This document shows positions 40,257 to 49,770 of a DNA stretch of 64,000 nt, piece after piece. The stretch's first letter is position 1, and each line of letters begins with the position of its first letter. The position numbers were made by a program, and so were the translations under genes. The notes under the pieces are model-generated. The model was not told the origin of the DNA, did no database searches, and saw only the letters and a program-made list of their open reading frames with translations. Source of the DNA: CAVPDG01 sp963702535 (GTDB lineage Bacteria > Chloroflexota > Anaerolineae > Anaerolineales > UBA4823); contig CAVPDG010000024.1 of NCBI GenBank assembly GCA_963702535.1, positions 434,001-498,000 of the forward strand, given 5' to 3'.

Positions 40257-41639
40257 ATGAAAACCCGTAAATGGCTCATTCCTGCTGCCGCATTAACCAT
40301 CCTGTTCATCCTGGCTTTGTTCCTCACCCCGGCGGCTTCTGCCGCGGACATCCGCTCCGGCGGGACGATCGAGATCAAGCAGGGCGAGACCGTCCCCGAT
40401 GACCTCTACGCCTTCGCCGAGACGGTGCTGGTGAATGGCACAATCCAGGGCGACCTGGTTGCCTTCGCCACCCAGGTGGTCATCGGTCCCACCGGCATCG
40501 TCGAGGGCGACTTGCTTGCCGCCGGTCAGTCGCTTGTGATCGAGGGCACGGTCAAGGATGACGCCCGGGTCGCCCAGGCAGTCATCACCCTGGAAGATAC
40601 CGCCCTGATCGGCGATGATCTCATGGCTGCCGGCTACTCCCTGGAAACCAAGCCGGGCAGCCAGGTCGGTGGCTCGCTCACCTTCGCCGGCTACCAGGCA
40701 TCGCTCGCCGGCGCCGTGGCGCAGGACCTCACCTTCGCCGGCAACAGCCTGGAGCTGCAGGGCTCGGTCGGCGGCAGCGCTTACGTGGAGGCGGGTGGGG
40801 GGACCGTAAACCTGCAGATCAGCCCGTTTACCTTCATGCCCAATATGCCCGCTGTCCCCAACGTCCCCTCCGGATTCACGGTCAGCGATAGCGCCAGCAT
40901 CGCTGGCGACCTCGTTTACCAGGCTCCCAAGGCAGCCAGCCTCCCCGCCGGCTCCGTGGCTGGCGAGGTCGAGTTCACCCAGCAGGTCCCGCAGGTGAAA
41001 ACGCCAGAGGTCAAAGAAGAAGTGCGCGTCGTTCCCGGCATCACCGTCGAGACCGTTATCCGCTCGATTATCCATTGGGGGCGAGCGCTCTTCAGCACCT
41101 TCATGTCATTGCTCATCGTGGGTCTGTTGCTCGCCTGGCTCTATCCTCGCATGCTGACCGGCAGCGGCGCGACCTTACGGACCCGCCCCTGGCAGAGCCT
41201 GGGGGTGGGTGTGCTCACCGGCATCGTCTTCTGGCTGGTGATGCCTGTATTCAGTTTTGTCTTGTTCGCCATCGTGATCCTGCTTGGCATGTTCAGCATT
41301 GGCGGGCTGTTCGTCCCCGCCCTGCTGCTCATGATCCTGATCCTGCTGGCGATCAGCCTGGCTTTCCTGCTGGCGGGCAGCTTCTTCTCGAAGCTGATCA
41401 TCTGCCAGGTGATCGGTCAGCTCATCCTGGGCGCCTTCAAATCCCCGGCGGCAAATCACCGCTTTTTCCCCTGGCTGCTGGGTCTGGTCATCTTCGTGAT
41501 CCTGCGCTCCATCCCCTTCATCGGCTGGATCGTCAATATATTGGCTGTCCTGTTCGGTCTGGGCGCCTTCGTGCTGTGGCTGTTCAACCTGCGGAAATCC
41601 GGCGCGCAGCCTCTGGCTGAGCCAGCCCCGTCTGAATAA
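40257..41639 (+). CDS. Polymer-forming (bactofilin-like) exported domain with C-terminal membrane region
   Basis: This intact protein of 460 residues has a signal peptide ending SAADI, then about 200 residues of short Gly/Val repeats (VLVNGTIQGDLVAFATQVVI, IVEGDLLAAGQSL) typical of a bactofilin-like beta-helix. A linker follows, then about six membrane helices. Bactofilins normally lie in the cytoplasm, so an exported version tied to a membrane domain is unusual. GAGGAG precedes the ATG. A role in envelope shape or polymer assembly is possible. Confidence 0.78.
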   Translation: MKTRKWLIPAAALTILFILALFLTPAASAADIRSGGTIEIKQGETVPDDLYAFAETVLVNGTIQGDLVAFATQVVIGPTGIVEGDLLAAGQSLVIEGTVKDDARVAQAVITLEDTALIGDDLMAAGYSLETKPGSQVGGSLTFAGYQASLAGAVAQDLTFAGNSLELQGSVGGSAYVEAGGGTVNLQISPFTFMPNMPAVPNVPSGFTVSDSASIAGDLVYQAPKAASLPAGSVAGEVEFTQQVPQVKTPEVKEEVRVVPGITVETVIRSIIHWGRALFSTFMSLLIVGLLLAWLYPRMLTGSGATLRTRPWQSLGVGVLTGIVFWLVMPVFSFVLFAIVILLGMFSIGGLFVPALLLMILILLAISLAFLLAGSFFSKLIICQVIGQLILGAFKSPAANHRFFPWLLGLVIFVILRSIPFIGWIVNILAVLFGLGAFVLWLFNLRKSGAQPLAEPAPSE

Positions 41640-41658
41640 CTTCGGGATCATCGCTTGA

Positions 41659-41703
41659 AGTGAAGGTGTGTGCGGCAATCTCGTTGCCGCACACACCTTC
41701 ACT
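41659..41703. terminator. Perfect 20-bp hairpin between convergent genes
   Basis: Arms 41659-41678 and 41684-41703 pair perfectly around loop TCTCG. There is no T run. The stop codon of the leftward gene lies inside the right arm. Confidence 0.7.
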
Positions 41704-42570
41704 CGCTCAGCACCTGCCGCGCCCGCTCCGTGATGAAGGCGTTAGCGCTGCCTACCCGCCCGGTGGGTACGATGGTGTTGAGTGATTTTTCCATCTCCCA
41801 CACTTCGCCATCCTTCATTTTCGCGCGTAAGAGCTCCAGAGCGCGCTGCATGCGCCTGTCCTGCACCCCCTCCCGCTTCAGCAGCCACAGGATCTCCAGC
41901 AGATCGCTCTTGTAGAAATTGGGGAAGGTCAGCATGCCGATGTCCCGGTGCAGGAGTCGATCCTCGTGCCGCGAGCCGAAGCACACCTCGTGCTGCAGGA
42001 CGAACTCGATGCAGCGCTCGATCAGTTGCTGCGCCCTGGCGCTCCTCTCGTTCCTCGGAATGAAAGAGATGCCCTTCAGCAGCTTGGTCACGCCCCAGAA
42101 GCAGGTGTGCTTGCCGTAGCACGATTTGTTCCCGAAGTACGGGAAGTCCCTGGGCGTCATGAAATCCCCGTCGTCGAAGCGCTGGTATTCCCAGAAGAAA
42201 TCGACCGTTCGCTCCAGCGTGCCCCCATCCACCCTGCCGAAATACTGCTGCAGGTAGATCATGTTGCCGTTCAGGCACGGGATGGGGAAATGGCTCATCC
42301 CCGGCAGGCGGAAGATGCCGTATTGCGGGTCGTAGAAGCGCTCCATCACCAGCTCCAGCGCCGCTCTCGCCTGCGGCAGGTCGGGCGGCGCCTGGATGTC
42401 CGCCAGCAGCACCAGCGTCCACAGCGTCGAGCGATACGCCGGCGAGTAGTCCACGTACTGCGGTTGCTGGCGCGCCGCCCGGGCATCGTACCCCCAGCGG
42501 AAATTCTCGTCTTGCTTGCCCAATACTGCCTTCCACAATGTCGCCCGCGCAGCTCTTCAATTTCTTTCAT
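41699..42570 (-). CDS. Alpha/alpha-toroid (prenyltransferase/cyclase-like) protein, frameshifted
   Basis: The protein has about 289 residues with repeated helical hairpins and aromatic motifs (FYDPQYGIFRLPGMSHF, YFGNKSCYGKHTCFWGVTK), like squalene-cyclase or prenyltransferase toroids. The DxDD cyclase motif is absent. Cys and His residues in SCYGKHTC could bind metal. The first codons are in another frame, with a shift near 42550. The function is unknown. Confidence 0.6.
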
Positions 42571-42711
42571 CACTTTTCCCTTGCTCTTCCCTTAAAATCC
42601 TTCGTGTCCTTCGTGTTTTAATCTATCTTAATTTCTTTCATTGATCTTCGCTTGCCCTAACCCGCAATTTCTTTGCGGCTTTCGCGCCTTCGCGGTTCAA
42701 TCTTTCCTCTC
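42571..42711. repeat. Intergenic low-complexity repeats of the ACACGAAGG type
   Basis: On the minus strand ACACGAAGGACACGAAGG is followed by CGCGAAGGCGCGAAAG and similar units. Such near-tandem 9-mers recur between genes in many environmental genomes. A related piece occurs at about 47680-47700. No gene is seen. Confidence 0.55.
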
Positions 42712-43626
42712 TCACCTCGCCTTCCAGTGGAAATGCCGCTTCACCTCCGATGAATACGCCATCCCCACGTTTTCCCGGTTCGTCTCCAGCCAGTCTGAAA
42801 ATTTCGTCGTCCCGTTCGGCGCCTGCTCGGAGGTCAGCATCTCGTCCATCAGCCCTTTGAGCTCGTTGCGGGTCAAGAGCACATCGCGCAGGAGCAGAGA
42901 GAGCACCTGTCCGGCGAAGATGCCCAGCCCAGGCGGTATGCTCACCAGCCGCGTGTGCAGGTGCAGCTTCGCCCGCATGCACTCCAGCAGCTCCCGGAAT
43001 GTGTAGGTCTCCGGTCCGATCGCATCCACCGTTCTCCCCGGCGCCTGGCCCGCCTCGCCCACCGCGATCTGCGCCAGGTCCTCCACGAACACGGGCATGA
43101 CGCGGTACTCCCCTGCGCCGAAGACGGGGAAGAGCGGGCTCTTGCGCATCAGCCAGGCGATGTTGTTCACCAGTATATCCTCTTCACCGAAGACCAGCGT
43201 CGGTCGCACGATCGAGAAAGGCGCCCCGCACTCCTTAAGCATCGCCTCCTGCGCCGCCTTCCCGCGGTAGTAGGGCAGATCCAACTCCGGCGACGCCCGT
43301 GTTACGCTGATCTGTACGATGCGCCCCACACCTGCCTGCTGGGCGCAGCGGAACAGGGTGTGCGTGTTCTCCAGCGCCTGCTCGTAGGTGTGTCCCTCGT
43401 ACGGGAAGCGGATCCAGTACGTGTTGAACAGCGTCTCCGCCCCGCGCAAGGTTTCTACCAGCGCCTGCGGCGCCTCGAAATTATACGAGAATGCCTTTAC
43501 CCTGTTCCCAAACGGGTTCGGCTTCTCCGGGTGCGTGGTGATCGTGCGCACCTCCCTGCCCTGCGCCAGCAGCCTCCTGGCGATGTACCTGCCGATATAC
43601 CCAAACGCCCCGGTAACAACGTCCAT
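42712..43626 (-). CDS. NAD(P)-binding epimerase-like protein (extended SDR, NDUFA9/NmrA-like)
   Basis: This intact 304-residue protein has the GAFGYIGRYIARRLLAQG dinucleotide motif at residues 6-23. YYRGKAAQE replaces the classic YxxxK with a related YxxK pattern, as in atypical SDRs. VDAIGPETYTFRELL is usual in this group. GAGGAG precedes the ATG. It may be a quinone- or nucleotide-sugar-related reductase. Confidence 0.82.
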   Translation of the reverse strand: MDVVTGAFGYIGRYIARRLLAQGREVRTITTHPEKPNPFGNRVKAFSYNFEAPQALVETLRGAETLFNTYWIRFPYEGHTYEQALENTHTLFRCAQQAGVGRIVQISVTRASPELDLPYYRGKAAQEAMLKECGAPFSIVRPTLVFGEEDILVNNIAWLMRKSPLFPVFGAGEYRVMPVFVEDLAQIAVGEAGQAPGRTVDAIGPETYTFRELLECMRAKLHLHTRLVSIPPGLGIFAGQVLSLLLRDVLLTRNELKGLMDEMLTSEQAPNGTTKFSDWLETNRENVGMAYSSEVKRHFHWKAR

Positions 43627-43639
43627 GCCTGTTGATCTC

Positions 43640-43905
43640 CTCATCCCGGTATTCTTGTAGAGACGCATCGTCATGTGTCCCCATTTCAATCGGTTTATCA
43701 ATCACCAGGATCCCATGCAGGTGATTGGGCATGACCACAAACTCGTCCAATACCACAAACGGGAAATGCGCCGGGATTTCTTCCCAACAGTCTTGGGCTG
43801 CATGTCCTGATGGCGAAAGGATCATGTCCTCGCCCGCAATTTCTCCAAAATCGTGCCGGCGATCCGTGACACAAATCGTGACAAAATATGCAGCGTTGCT
43901 GCCAT
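43640..43905 (-). pseudogene. REP-associated (IS200-like, Y1) transposase remnant
   Basis: About 85 codons of a RAYT-like transposase remain: YFVTICVTDRRHDFGEIAG and VVMPNHLHGILVI, which includes the His-x-His nickase motif. The catalytic-tyrosine half is gone. The fragment runs into the leader of the SDR gene. Confidence 0.75.
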
Positions 43906-43942
43906 AAGGTCGCTTCGCGCATGACCAGCCTGTGACCTCTGC

Positions 43943-44443
43943 TCAGATGTGATGCGCTTCGCAGAAGCTGACGATATCTCCAATAAAATTCAACGCCTCC
44001 ATCTCGATTCGCCCCGTTAAAACCTCCAGGTCACCAAAATCTGGGTTTTCGACCAGTACGGTTTCAACGATCCCATCCGCCCCTTTCGTCGTCGCAACCA
44101 GCCGGTGTTTCTGCCAGCCCAGCTCCTTGAACGCCCGCCAGTATTGCGCCTGCACCTGCTTGTTCGCCCCTGCCAGCCAGGCCTCGAATCGAAACGCCTC
44201 GTGCAGGAAAACAATGGCGATCTTCAATTTTCGCTCCTGTAATGCCGCGGGTGTAAACGAAAAGTAGGTCATATCCATGTACCCGTAATAGATACTGCCG
44301 GGCACAAAATAATCCGGGTATTCGTTCTTTAAGTATGCTCTCAAATCCATCATATAATCCATCAAGCCCTTGTAAGCCTGCTGGATCACCCCCTTCTCTA
44401 GCTGTATCCGGTATTCACTCATTGCTTCAGCGAATGATCCCAT
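43943..44443 (-). CDS. Conserved hypothetical protein (DUF7000-like)
   Basis: This intact 166-residue protein is mixed alpha/beta with GYMDMTYFSFTP, LKIAIVFLHEAFRFEAWLAG and RIEMEALNFIGDIVSF. It resembles a small family I recall as DUF7000; this is not certain. AGGAG lies 9 nt before the chosen ATG. The gene stands alone and its function is unknown. Confidence 0.6.
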   Translation of the reverse strand: MGSFAEAMSEYRIQLEKGVIQQAYKGLMDYMMDLRAYLKNEYPDYFVPGSIYYGYMDMTYFSFTPAALQERKLKIAIVFLHEAFRFEAWLAGANKQVQAQYWRAFKELGWQKHRLVATTKGADGIVETVLVENPDFGDLEVLTGRIEMEALNFIGDIVSFCEAHHI

Positions 44444-44709
44444 CCTGGAATTCTCCTGATTTGATGGACAACCTTTTTGCGTGGCGGGTGACCCGGCGGG
44501 TCGCCCCTCCAGCTTTCCCTGCTTCTCAGAGCATCCGCTAGTATTGTAGGGAGATTCGATAAAAAATGCAAGCGACGCGCTATTTGGGCTCATTTTCCAT
44601 TCATCTTCTCACTCTTGACAATTTCACCCGGCTAACGCAGAATCAATTTATGGATGAATCTCCAGGCGGGCGGTCCTATCGCCCGCCCAGCCAAAGGATA
44701 AAAACTGAT

Positions 44710-45414
44710 ATGACAAACCTGATCAAGCCTCTTACCCGCATAGGGATGCTGCTGGCCCTGCTGTGGCTGGCAGCCTGTTCTTCCGCCACGCCCACCCCGC
44801 CGCCCACGCCCGATCTGGACCTCGTCCGCACCGAGGCTGCCGCTACTGTTTGGGCGCAGGTCACCCAGGCGATCCAGCTCACGCCCTCCATCACCCCCCA
44901 GCCCAGCCCCACGGTCACGGCTCTCGCCACCACCACCCGCCTCGCCAGCCCCTCCCCCAGCGCCACGGTCACGCCCTCCCTCGGCACACCCGGCGTCGGG
45001 GGCGCCGACCAGGCGCAGTGGGTCGCCCAGTCCGTCGCCGATGGCACCATCTTTGCCCCTGGCAAGTCTTTCTCCATGACCTGGACGCTGAAAAACGTCG
45101 GCACCTCCACCTGGACAGCCCGCTACGTGTTTCGCTACTTCGGCGGCGATAGCTTTGGCGCTGCCAGCGAGCTCCCCCTCGGTCAGGATGTGCCCCCCGG
45201 TGGCACGGTGGATATCACCTTGCAGATGAAAGCCCCCACAACGCCGGGCAATTACGTCAGCAACTGGGTCATGTCGACAGAAAGCCGCAGCAACTTCAGG
45301 GAGCCGGTCTTCCTCAAGATCGCCGTCATCGCCCCGGTCACCCCCACGCGCACCGCCATCCCGTCGTCCACGCCATCGCCCACGCCGTCCGCCACGCCGG
45401 CCGTCACGCCCTAG
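44710..45414 (+). CDS. Lipoprotein with NBR1-type Ig-like domain
   Basis: This intact 234-residue protein has a lipobox (LAAC), a long Thr/Pro/Ser linker, and then an NBR1 Ig-like domain (FSMTWTLKNVGTSTWTARYV, then PTTPGNYVSNWVM). It ends in a second TPSPTPSATP tail. Such domains mediate protein contact outside the cell in Chloroflexota. AAAGGA precedes the ATG. Confidence 0.85.
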   Translation: MTNLIKPLTRIGMLLALLWLAACSSATPTPPPTPDLDLVRTEAAATVWAQVTQAIQLTPSITPQPSPTVTALATTTRLASPSPSATVTPSLGTPGVGGADQAQWVAQSVADGTIFAPGKSFSMTWTLKNVGTSTWTARYVFRYFGGDSFGAASELPLGQDVPPGGTVDITLQMKAPTTPGNYVSNWVMSTESRSNFREPVFLKIAVIAPVTPTRTAIPSSTPSPTPSATPAVTP

Positions 45415-45526
45415 CCTTGCCGTGGAGAGCGTCCTCGGTGGCGCCACCCGACAATCGACCGCTGTGCCTCGAGGCGTGATGAGCACATCTTCGTATCGCC
45501 GGCGCTGCTTGTAGTCAAACACCAGC

Positions 45527-45553
45527 CCCCCGTTTTCTCCCACAAAACGGGGG
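45527..45553. repeat. CCCCCGTTTT hairpin, copy 1
   Basis: CCCCCGTTTT pairs with AAAACGGGGG around a 7-nt loop. A second, nearly identical copy follows the next gene at 47584. Confidence 0.75.
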
Positions 45554-45617
45554 TCACCTGTTCTTGATTCTCGACCTCGCTGATTCGCTGACTCTCAATT
45601 CGCTGAATCGCCGTCTC

Positions 45618-45680
45618 TCACCTCCCTGCCAGTTTCAGCTGCCCGCCCTCCGCCAATACCACTGCCTCCCCCCGCTTGCC
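45618..45680 (-). pseudogene. C-terminal remnant of a PD40 lipoprotein gene
   Basis: The codons for GEAVVLAEGGQLKLAGR and a stop match the end of the intact lipoprotein at 47709 (GEAVVLAEGGQPTLAGR). Upstream sequence no longer matches, so this is the scar of a lost or moved copy. Confidence 0.8.
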
Positions 45681-45808
45681 TGCGTACCAAATACTTACTA
45701 TAATACAGCTATCCAACCGATATCCGTGACGTCTCAGGTCCTCCTCATCTCGCCTGAGCGCCAGACGAACCGCCCCAGAAACAAGCCTTTCCACAGGAGG
45801 GTCCACCC

Positions 45809-47567
45809 ATGAAGGCCAAGCTGGTTTTTCCCCTGTTTGTCGTCCTGGCGATCGTCCTCACCCTGGTCGGGGGATTTTCACCCCCTGCTTCCGCCCGTCA
45901 GGCGTCCGTACCCCCCTCCATTGCCGCCCCGCCGCCCACCATCTCAACAGCCGTCGCTTTTGATATCTCCCTCCCTTTGCGCCAGCTGGCTGCACGTCAC
46001 GCAGCCTCGCCATCCCCCGCTCTTGGAGCGGGCGAGCTGCGTGAAGTCGCTTCCCGCGCTGAGCCGCCTCGCCTGGATCAGGGCTTCACCGGCGACGGCG
46101 CCCTGCAGCCCAACTCGCCCCTTGCTCCCGCTATCGACCCGCCCCTGCTCAACTTCGAAGGTCTCAGCAACACCGATAACTTCAACGTCCTGGGCGTACG
46201 CGTCAACCCGCCTTCGAATTCCGCCGACGTAGGACCCAACCACTATGTCCAGATGGTCAATCTGACCCTCGCCGTCTATAACAAAGCTGGCGCTCGTATT
46301 TTGGGACCCCTTGCGCTTGGCAGTCTGTGGGACGGCTTTGCAGTGCCGGATTGCGCCGGCAATTCCGGCGATCCCATCGTGCTCTACGACCAGCTCGCCG
46401 GTCGCTGGCTGCTCTCCCAGTTCGACGCCACCGACCCCCCGTACTACCTGTGCGTCGCCGTCTCTCAGACGGGCGACCCAACCGGCGCGTATTACCGCTA
46501 CGCCTTCAACTCTGGCTCTATCCTGCCCGACTTTCCCAAGTATGGCGTCTGGAGCAATTCTTACATTGTCACCACGCGCGATTTCAATGGAGGTACGTAC
46601 ACCGGTGTCAGCGTGTACGCCCTGCAGAAGAGCGACATGCTTGCCGGAGACGCCACCCCGCTCTTCGTTCACTTCACCCTGGATGTGTCCATCGTACCTA
46701 CTTACCTGATCGGCGATGGCTTGCTGCCGCCGGATATCGACGGCGATGTGCTTCCGTGGCTCAACGCACCGGCGCCGATCCTCGGTGTGATGGATGACGG
46801 TGCCTCTTATTCCGCCCCCTTTGACGGGCTGAACATATTCGAGCTGTACGTCAACTGGGGCGGACCCTCCGGATCGCTCACCCTGGAAAGCCAGCTCCCC
46901 GTGGCTGCTTTCGAACTCGATCTTCCCGTGTGCGGCGACAGGTTATCGCGATTGCCTGGCGCAGCCCGGCATTTCCAACACCAGCCAGTATCTGGATGTG
47001 CTTTCCTACCGCCAGCGACTGCTCAACCGCCTCCCCTTTCGCAACCTGGGCGCTTATGAAACCCTGGTCGCCAGCCATGCGGTTGAAGCGCGGGCGGGGA
47101 TTGCCGGCATGCGCTGGTATGAGGTGCGCCGCGCTGCCAACGGTGCCTACTCGCTATACCAGCAGGGCACTTACTCGCCGGATGACGGCGTGCACCGCTG
47201 GATGGGCAGCATTGCTCAGGATCAGCTGGGCAACATCTCCCTGGGTTACAGCGTAGTGAACGGCGCCAGCGTCTACCCCGGCATCCGCTACACCGGGCGC
47301 CAGGTCACCGCCCCCATCGGGCAAATGAACCTGGGCGAAGGCGTCATCATCAACGGCAGCGGCGCCCAGACCACCACCAACTCACGCTGGGGCGACTATA
47401 CCTCCATGAATATCGATCCCGCTGATGATTGCACTTTCTGGTACGTGAATGAGTATTACACCCAGGCCGGTCAACCAACCATTACGTATGGATGGCAAAC
47501 GCGTGTTGCTAGCTTCAAGCTGCCCGGTTGCAGCTTTCGAACCTGGCTCCCCCTGGCGACGAAATGA
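45809..47567 (+). CDS. Secreted protein, unknown, frameshifted
   Basis: A signal peptide is followed by about 560 residues with VGPNHYVQMVNLTLAVYNKA, DPIVLYDQLAGRWLLSQF and DYTSMNIDPADDCTFWYVNE. These are conserved landmarks of a family of large secreted bacterial proteins with propeller-like repeats, and no enzyme motif is recognised. A frameshift lies near 46950. The C-terminus FRTWLPLATK fits the LPL-type tail of other exported proteins here. AGGAGG precedes the ATG. Confidence 0.75.
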
Positions 47568-47583
47568 CCTGAATAGACGCCAG

Positions 47584-47612
47584 CCCCCCGTTTTCTCCCA
47601 GAAAACGGGGGG
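47584..47612. terminator. CCCCCCGTTTTC hairpin, copy 2
   Basis: A perfect 12-bp stem (47584-47595 with 47601-47612) lies just after the secreted-protein gene, followed by CTTCTCTATT. It is a likely terminator and matches the copy at 45527. Confidence 0.75.
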
Positions 47613-47708
47613 CTTCTCTATTGAACTCGGCGCCCATCACCGGAATGCATTTTTTCGTTCGCTCATCTGCTTTCTTCGCGCTCTTTGTGCCTTTGCGGTG
47701 CTCCCTTC

Positions 47709-49586
47709 TCACCTCCCCGCCAGCGTCGGCTGCCCGCCCTCCGCCAGCACAACCGCCTCGCCTCTCGCCAAATCGTACCCGTACACCTGCTGCGCATCGT
47801 AAGGTCCGGCGCTGAACAGCAGCGCCTTGCCATCCGGCGACCATTCCAGGTACCACACCGATTTGTAGCTGCCCAGCTCGCGGATTTCGCCGCTTGCCAG
47901 GTCCTGCACCACCAGCGTGTGCTGTGTGCTCTCCGGTCCGCCCGGGTTGTTCAGGTATGCCAGTTGAGTCCCGTCTGGCGAGTAGACCGGGTAGAAGGAG
48001 TAACCCGGCTGTGTTTCGGGCGTTACCTGCACCTCACCGCCCTGATTGGCGCGCGGGCGGGTGAAGATGCGCTCGCTGCCGTTGGGGGCGTAGCTCAACA
48101 GGTCGTACGCCAGCGTCTCGCCGTCCGGCGACCAGTCGTAATTTCCCAGCGGGTCGCCCCAGGCGATGTATTTCCCGGCTTCGAAATCGTAATAGGTGAA
48201 GGGTCCCCTGCCTTCCATGTACACCAGCTCGTCGAAGCTGATGAAGCGCCCGTCCGGCGACCAGGTCGGCAAGATCAGCGTATAGCCGTTTGCGGGTTCC
48301 ACCAGCACGCTGCTTTCTCCCGTATCCAGGTCGGTCTCGAAGATGCCCGTTGCCAGCGCCGGGTCGATCTCACCCCGGGCGGTGAAGTACGCCGGGTTTG
48401 AGCCAATCCCGTACGCCAGCCGGTGCGTCCCTGGCTTCCAGTCGAATCCCGCCGGTGGGGAGTCGGCGCTTTCATAGACCGCCTTGGCTTCGCCCGTCTC
48501 GGTGTTGTAAACCCACAGCCCGAAGCTGTACTGCATCCCGGAGGTCACCGGTGTGCCCGCGTCCCGCCGCGCCGCGATGTAACGCCCGTCGGATGAGATC
48601 TTGGGGAAGTAGTAGGTCACCGTGTCGCCACTGTTATCCATCCCGCTCGCGTCGCGGGTGATTTGCCGCGCCGGTCCGCCGGTCGGCTCTGAGATCCACA
48701 GGTTGCCGTCCCTGCCGGTGTAGGCGAAGGTCAAGCCCAGGTTCTCGATGGGCATCGCCTCCGGCGATGTCCCTGTCCATTCGAATACGGTCTCCACGCC
48801 GTTGGCTGCGATGGTGTAAGTCGCCAGCGGCATTTCCGCCATGTTCAGCGGCACAGCGACGCGGAAGGGGATGCCCACCGGGTCGGGCGGGCAGGCTGGG
48901 TCTGCTGGTGTTGCGCTCAGGCTGATCTCGATCCGCTCTCCGCTCACCTGCTGCCTCACCTCGCCGAGCTGGGCGCACAGGTCGGGCAGCGTCCCGCTTG
49001 CCACCACCTCCACCGGTATCGGCGAGCCAATCCCCACCTCTACGGACAAGCCTTCCACAACCAGCGGACGGACATCACCGGTCGGGTTTTGGCTGGGAGC
49101 TGCCGTTGGTGACGAGGTATTGCTCCATTCAAAGCTGGTCTCGGCGCCGTTGACGGCTGCCGTGTACGTCCCGGCGGGCAAGGGGACCATATTGAGCGGT
49201 ATTGCCATGCGAAACGGCAGCCCAAGATGGTCCGGCGGGCAATCCGGGTCGGCAGGTCCAGCCAGGATGTTAATTTCAAAGCGGTTCCCGGATACTTGCT
49301 GCCTCACCTGCGCCACCTGGGCGCACAGGTCGGGCCACGTCCCGCTGGCGATCACCTCCACCGGGACCGGCGAGCCCACTCCGATCTGTACCTGTGCGTC
49401 AACGATCTCGACCGGGCGGGTCGGACCGGGCGCCTCGGTCGTTACCGCTGTCTCGGTTGCTGTGACCGGGGTCTCGGGCGCTTGCAGTGGCGTGCTCACA
49501 GCACCCGGCGCGGCGCAGGCGCCAAGCGCCAGTCCCAGCAGGGTGGCTAGTGTTCCGATTCTGAAGAAGAGTGTCTTAACTGTCAT
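47709..49586 (-). CDS. Lipoprotein with duplicated N-terminal domain and PD40 propeller
   Basis: This intact 625-residue protein has a lipobox (LGAC). Two tandem copies of a domain of about 95 residues follow (residues about 58-150 and 175-268), sharing IGVGSP, PVEV, ASG and PDLCAQ. The rest is a TolB-like propeller with PD40 blades (YFPKISSDGRYIAARRD, PVYSPDGTQLAYL). GGAGG precedes the ATG. It is probably a surface-exposed binding protein. Its last codons are duplicated at 45618. Confidence 0.85.
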   Translation of the reverse strand: MTVKTLFFRIGTLATLLGLALGACAAPGAVSTPLQAPETPVTATETAVTTEAPGPTRPVEIVDAQVQIGVGSPVPVEVIASGTWPDLCAQVAQVRQQVSGNRFEINILAGPADPDCPPDHLGLPFRMAIPLNMVPLPAGTYTAAVNGAETSFEWSNTSSPTAAPSQNPTGDVRPLVVEGLSVEVGIGSPIPVEVVASGTLPDLCAQLGEVRQQVSGERIEISLSATPADPACPPDPVGIPFRVAVPLNMAEMPLATYTIAANGVETVFEWTGTSPEAMPIENLGLTFAYTGRDGNLWISEPTGGPARQITRDASGMDNSGDTVTYYFPKISSDGRYIAARRDAGTPVTSGMQYSFGLWVYNTETGEAKAVYESADSPPAGFDWKPGTHRLAYGIGSNPAYFTARGEIDPALATGIFETDLDTGESSVLVEPANGYTLILPTWSPDGRFISFDELVYMEGRGPFTYYDFEAGKYIAWGDPLGNYDWSPDGETLAYDLLSYAPNGSERIFTRPRANQGGEVQVTPETQPGYSFYPVYSPDGTQLAYLNNPGGPESTQHTLVVQDLASGEIRELGSYKSVWYLEWSPDGKALLFSAGPYDAQQVYGYDLARGEAVVLAEGGQPTLAGR

Positions 49587-49770
49587 TGATCCTCCATAAA
49601 TGTGTCGGCTTTGATGGTTTAGACAGTATATAAGACGAAATTTGTCTAAAATTGTTCCTTTGACGAGTTTTAAATTTCATCATAACCGCCGGGTTCCAAT
49701 CCATTAAATCCGCTCCAGAAATCCGATTTCAGCCCTCACCCCAGGGGTGAATTATGGGGTGATTGAAGCT
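49587..49770. other. Upstream region of the phage-type cluster
   Basis: No gene is seen in this AT-rich stretch. It separates the leftward lipoprotein gene from the SOS-type promoter at 49771-49806 and probably also holds the lipoprotein promoter. Confidence 0.5.

Larger units (their letters stand above)
45415..45808. other. Intergenic region with hairpin and gene remnant
   Basis: No complete gene is seen. The region holds a CCCCCGTTTT hairpin at 45527-45553 and a C-terminal gene fragment at 45618-45680, both echoing the region at 47584-47770. AGGAGG before 45809 is the ribosome-binding site of the next gene. Confidence 0.6.
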
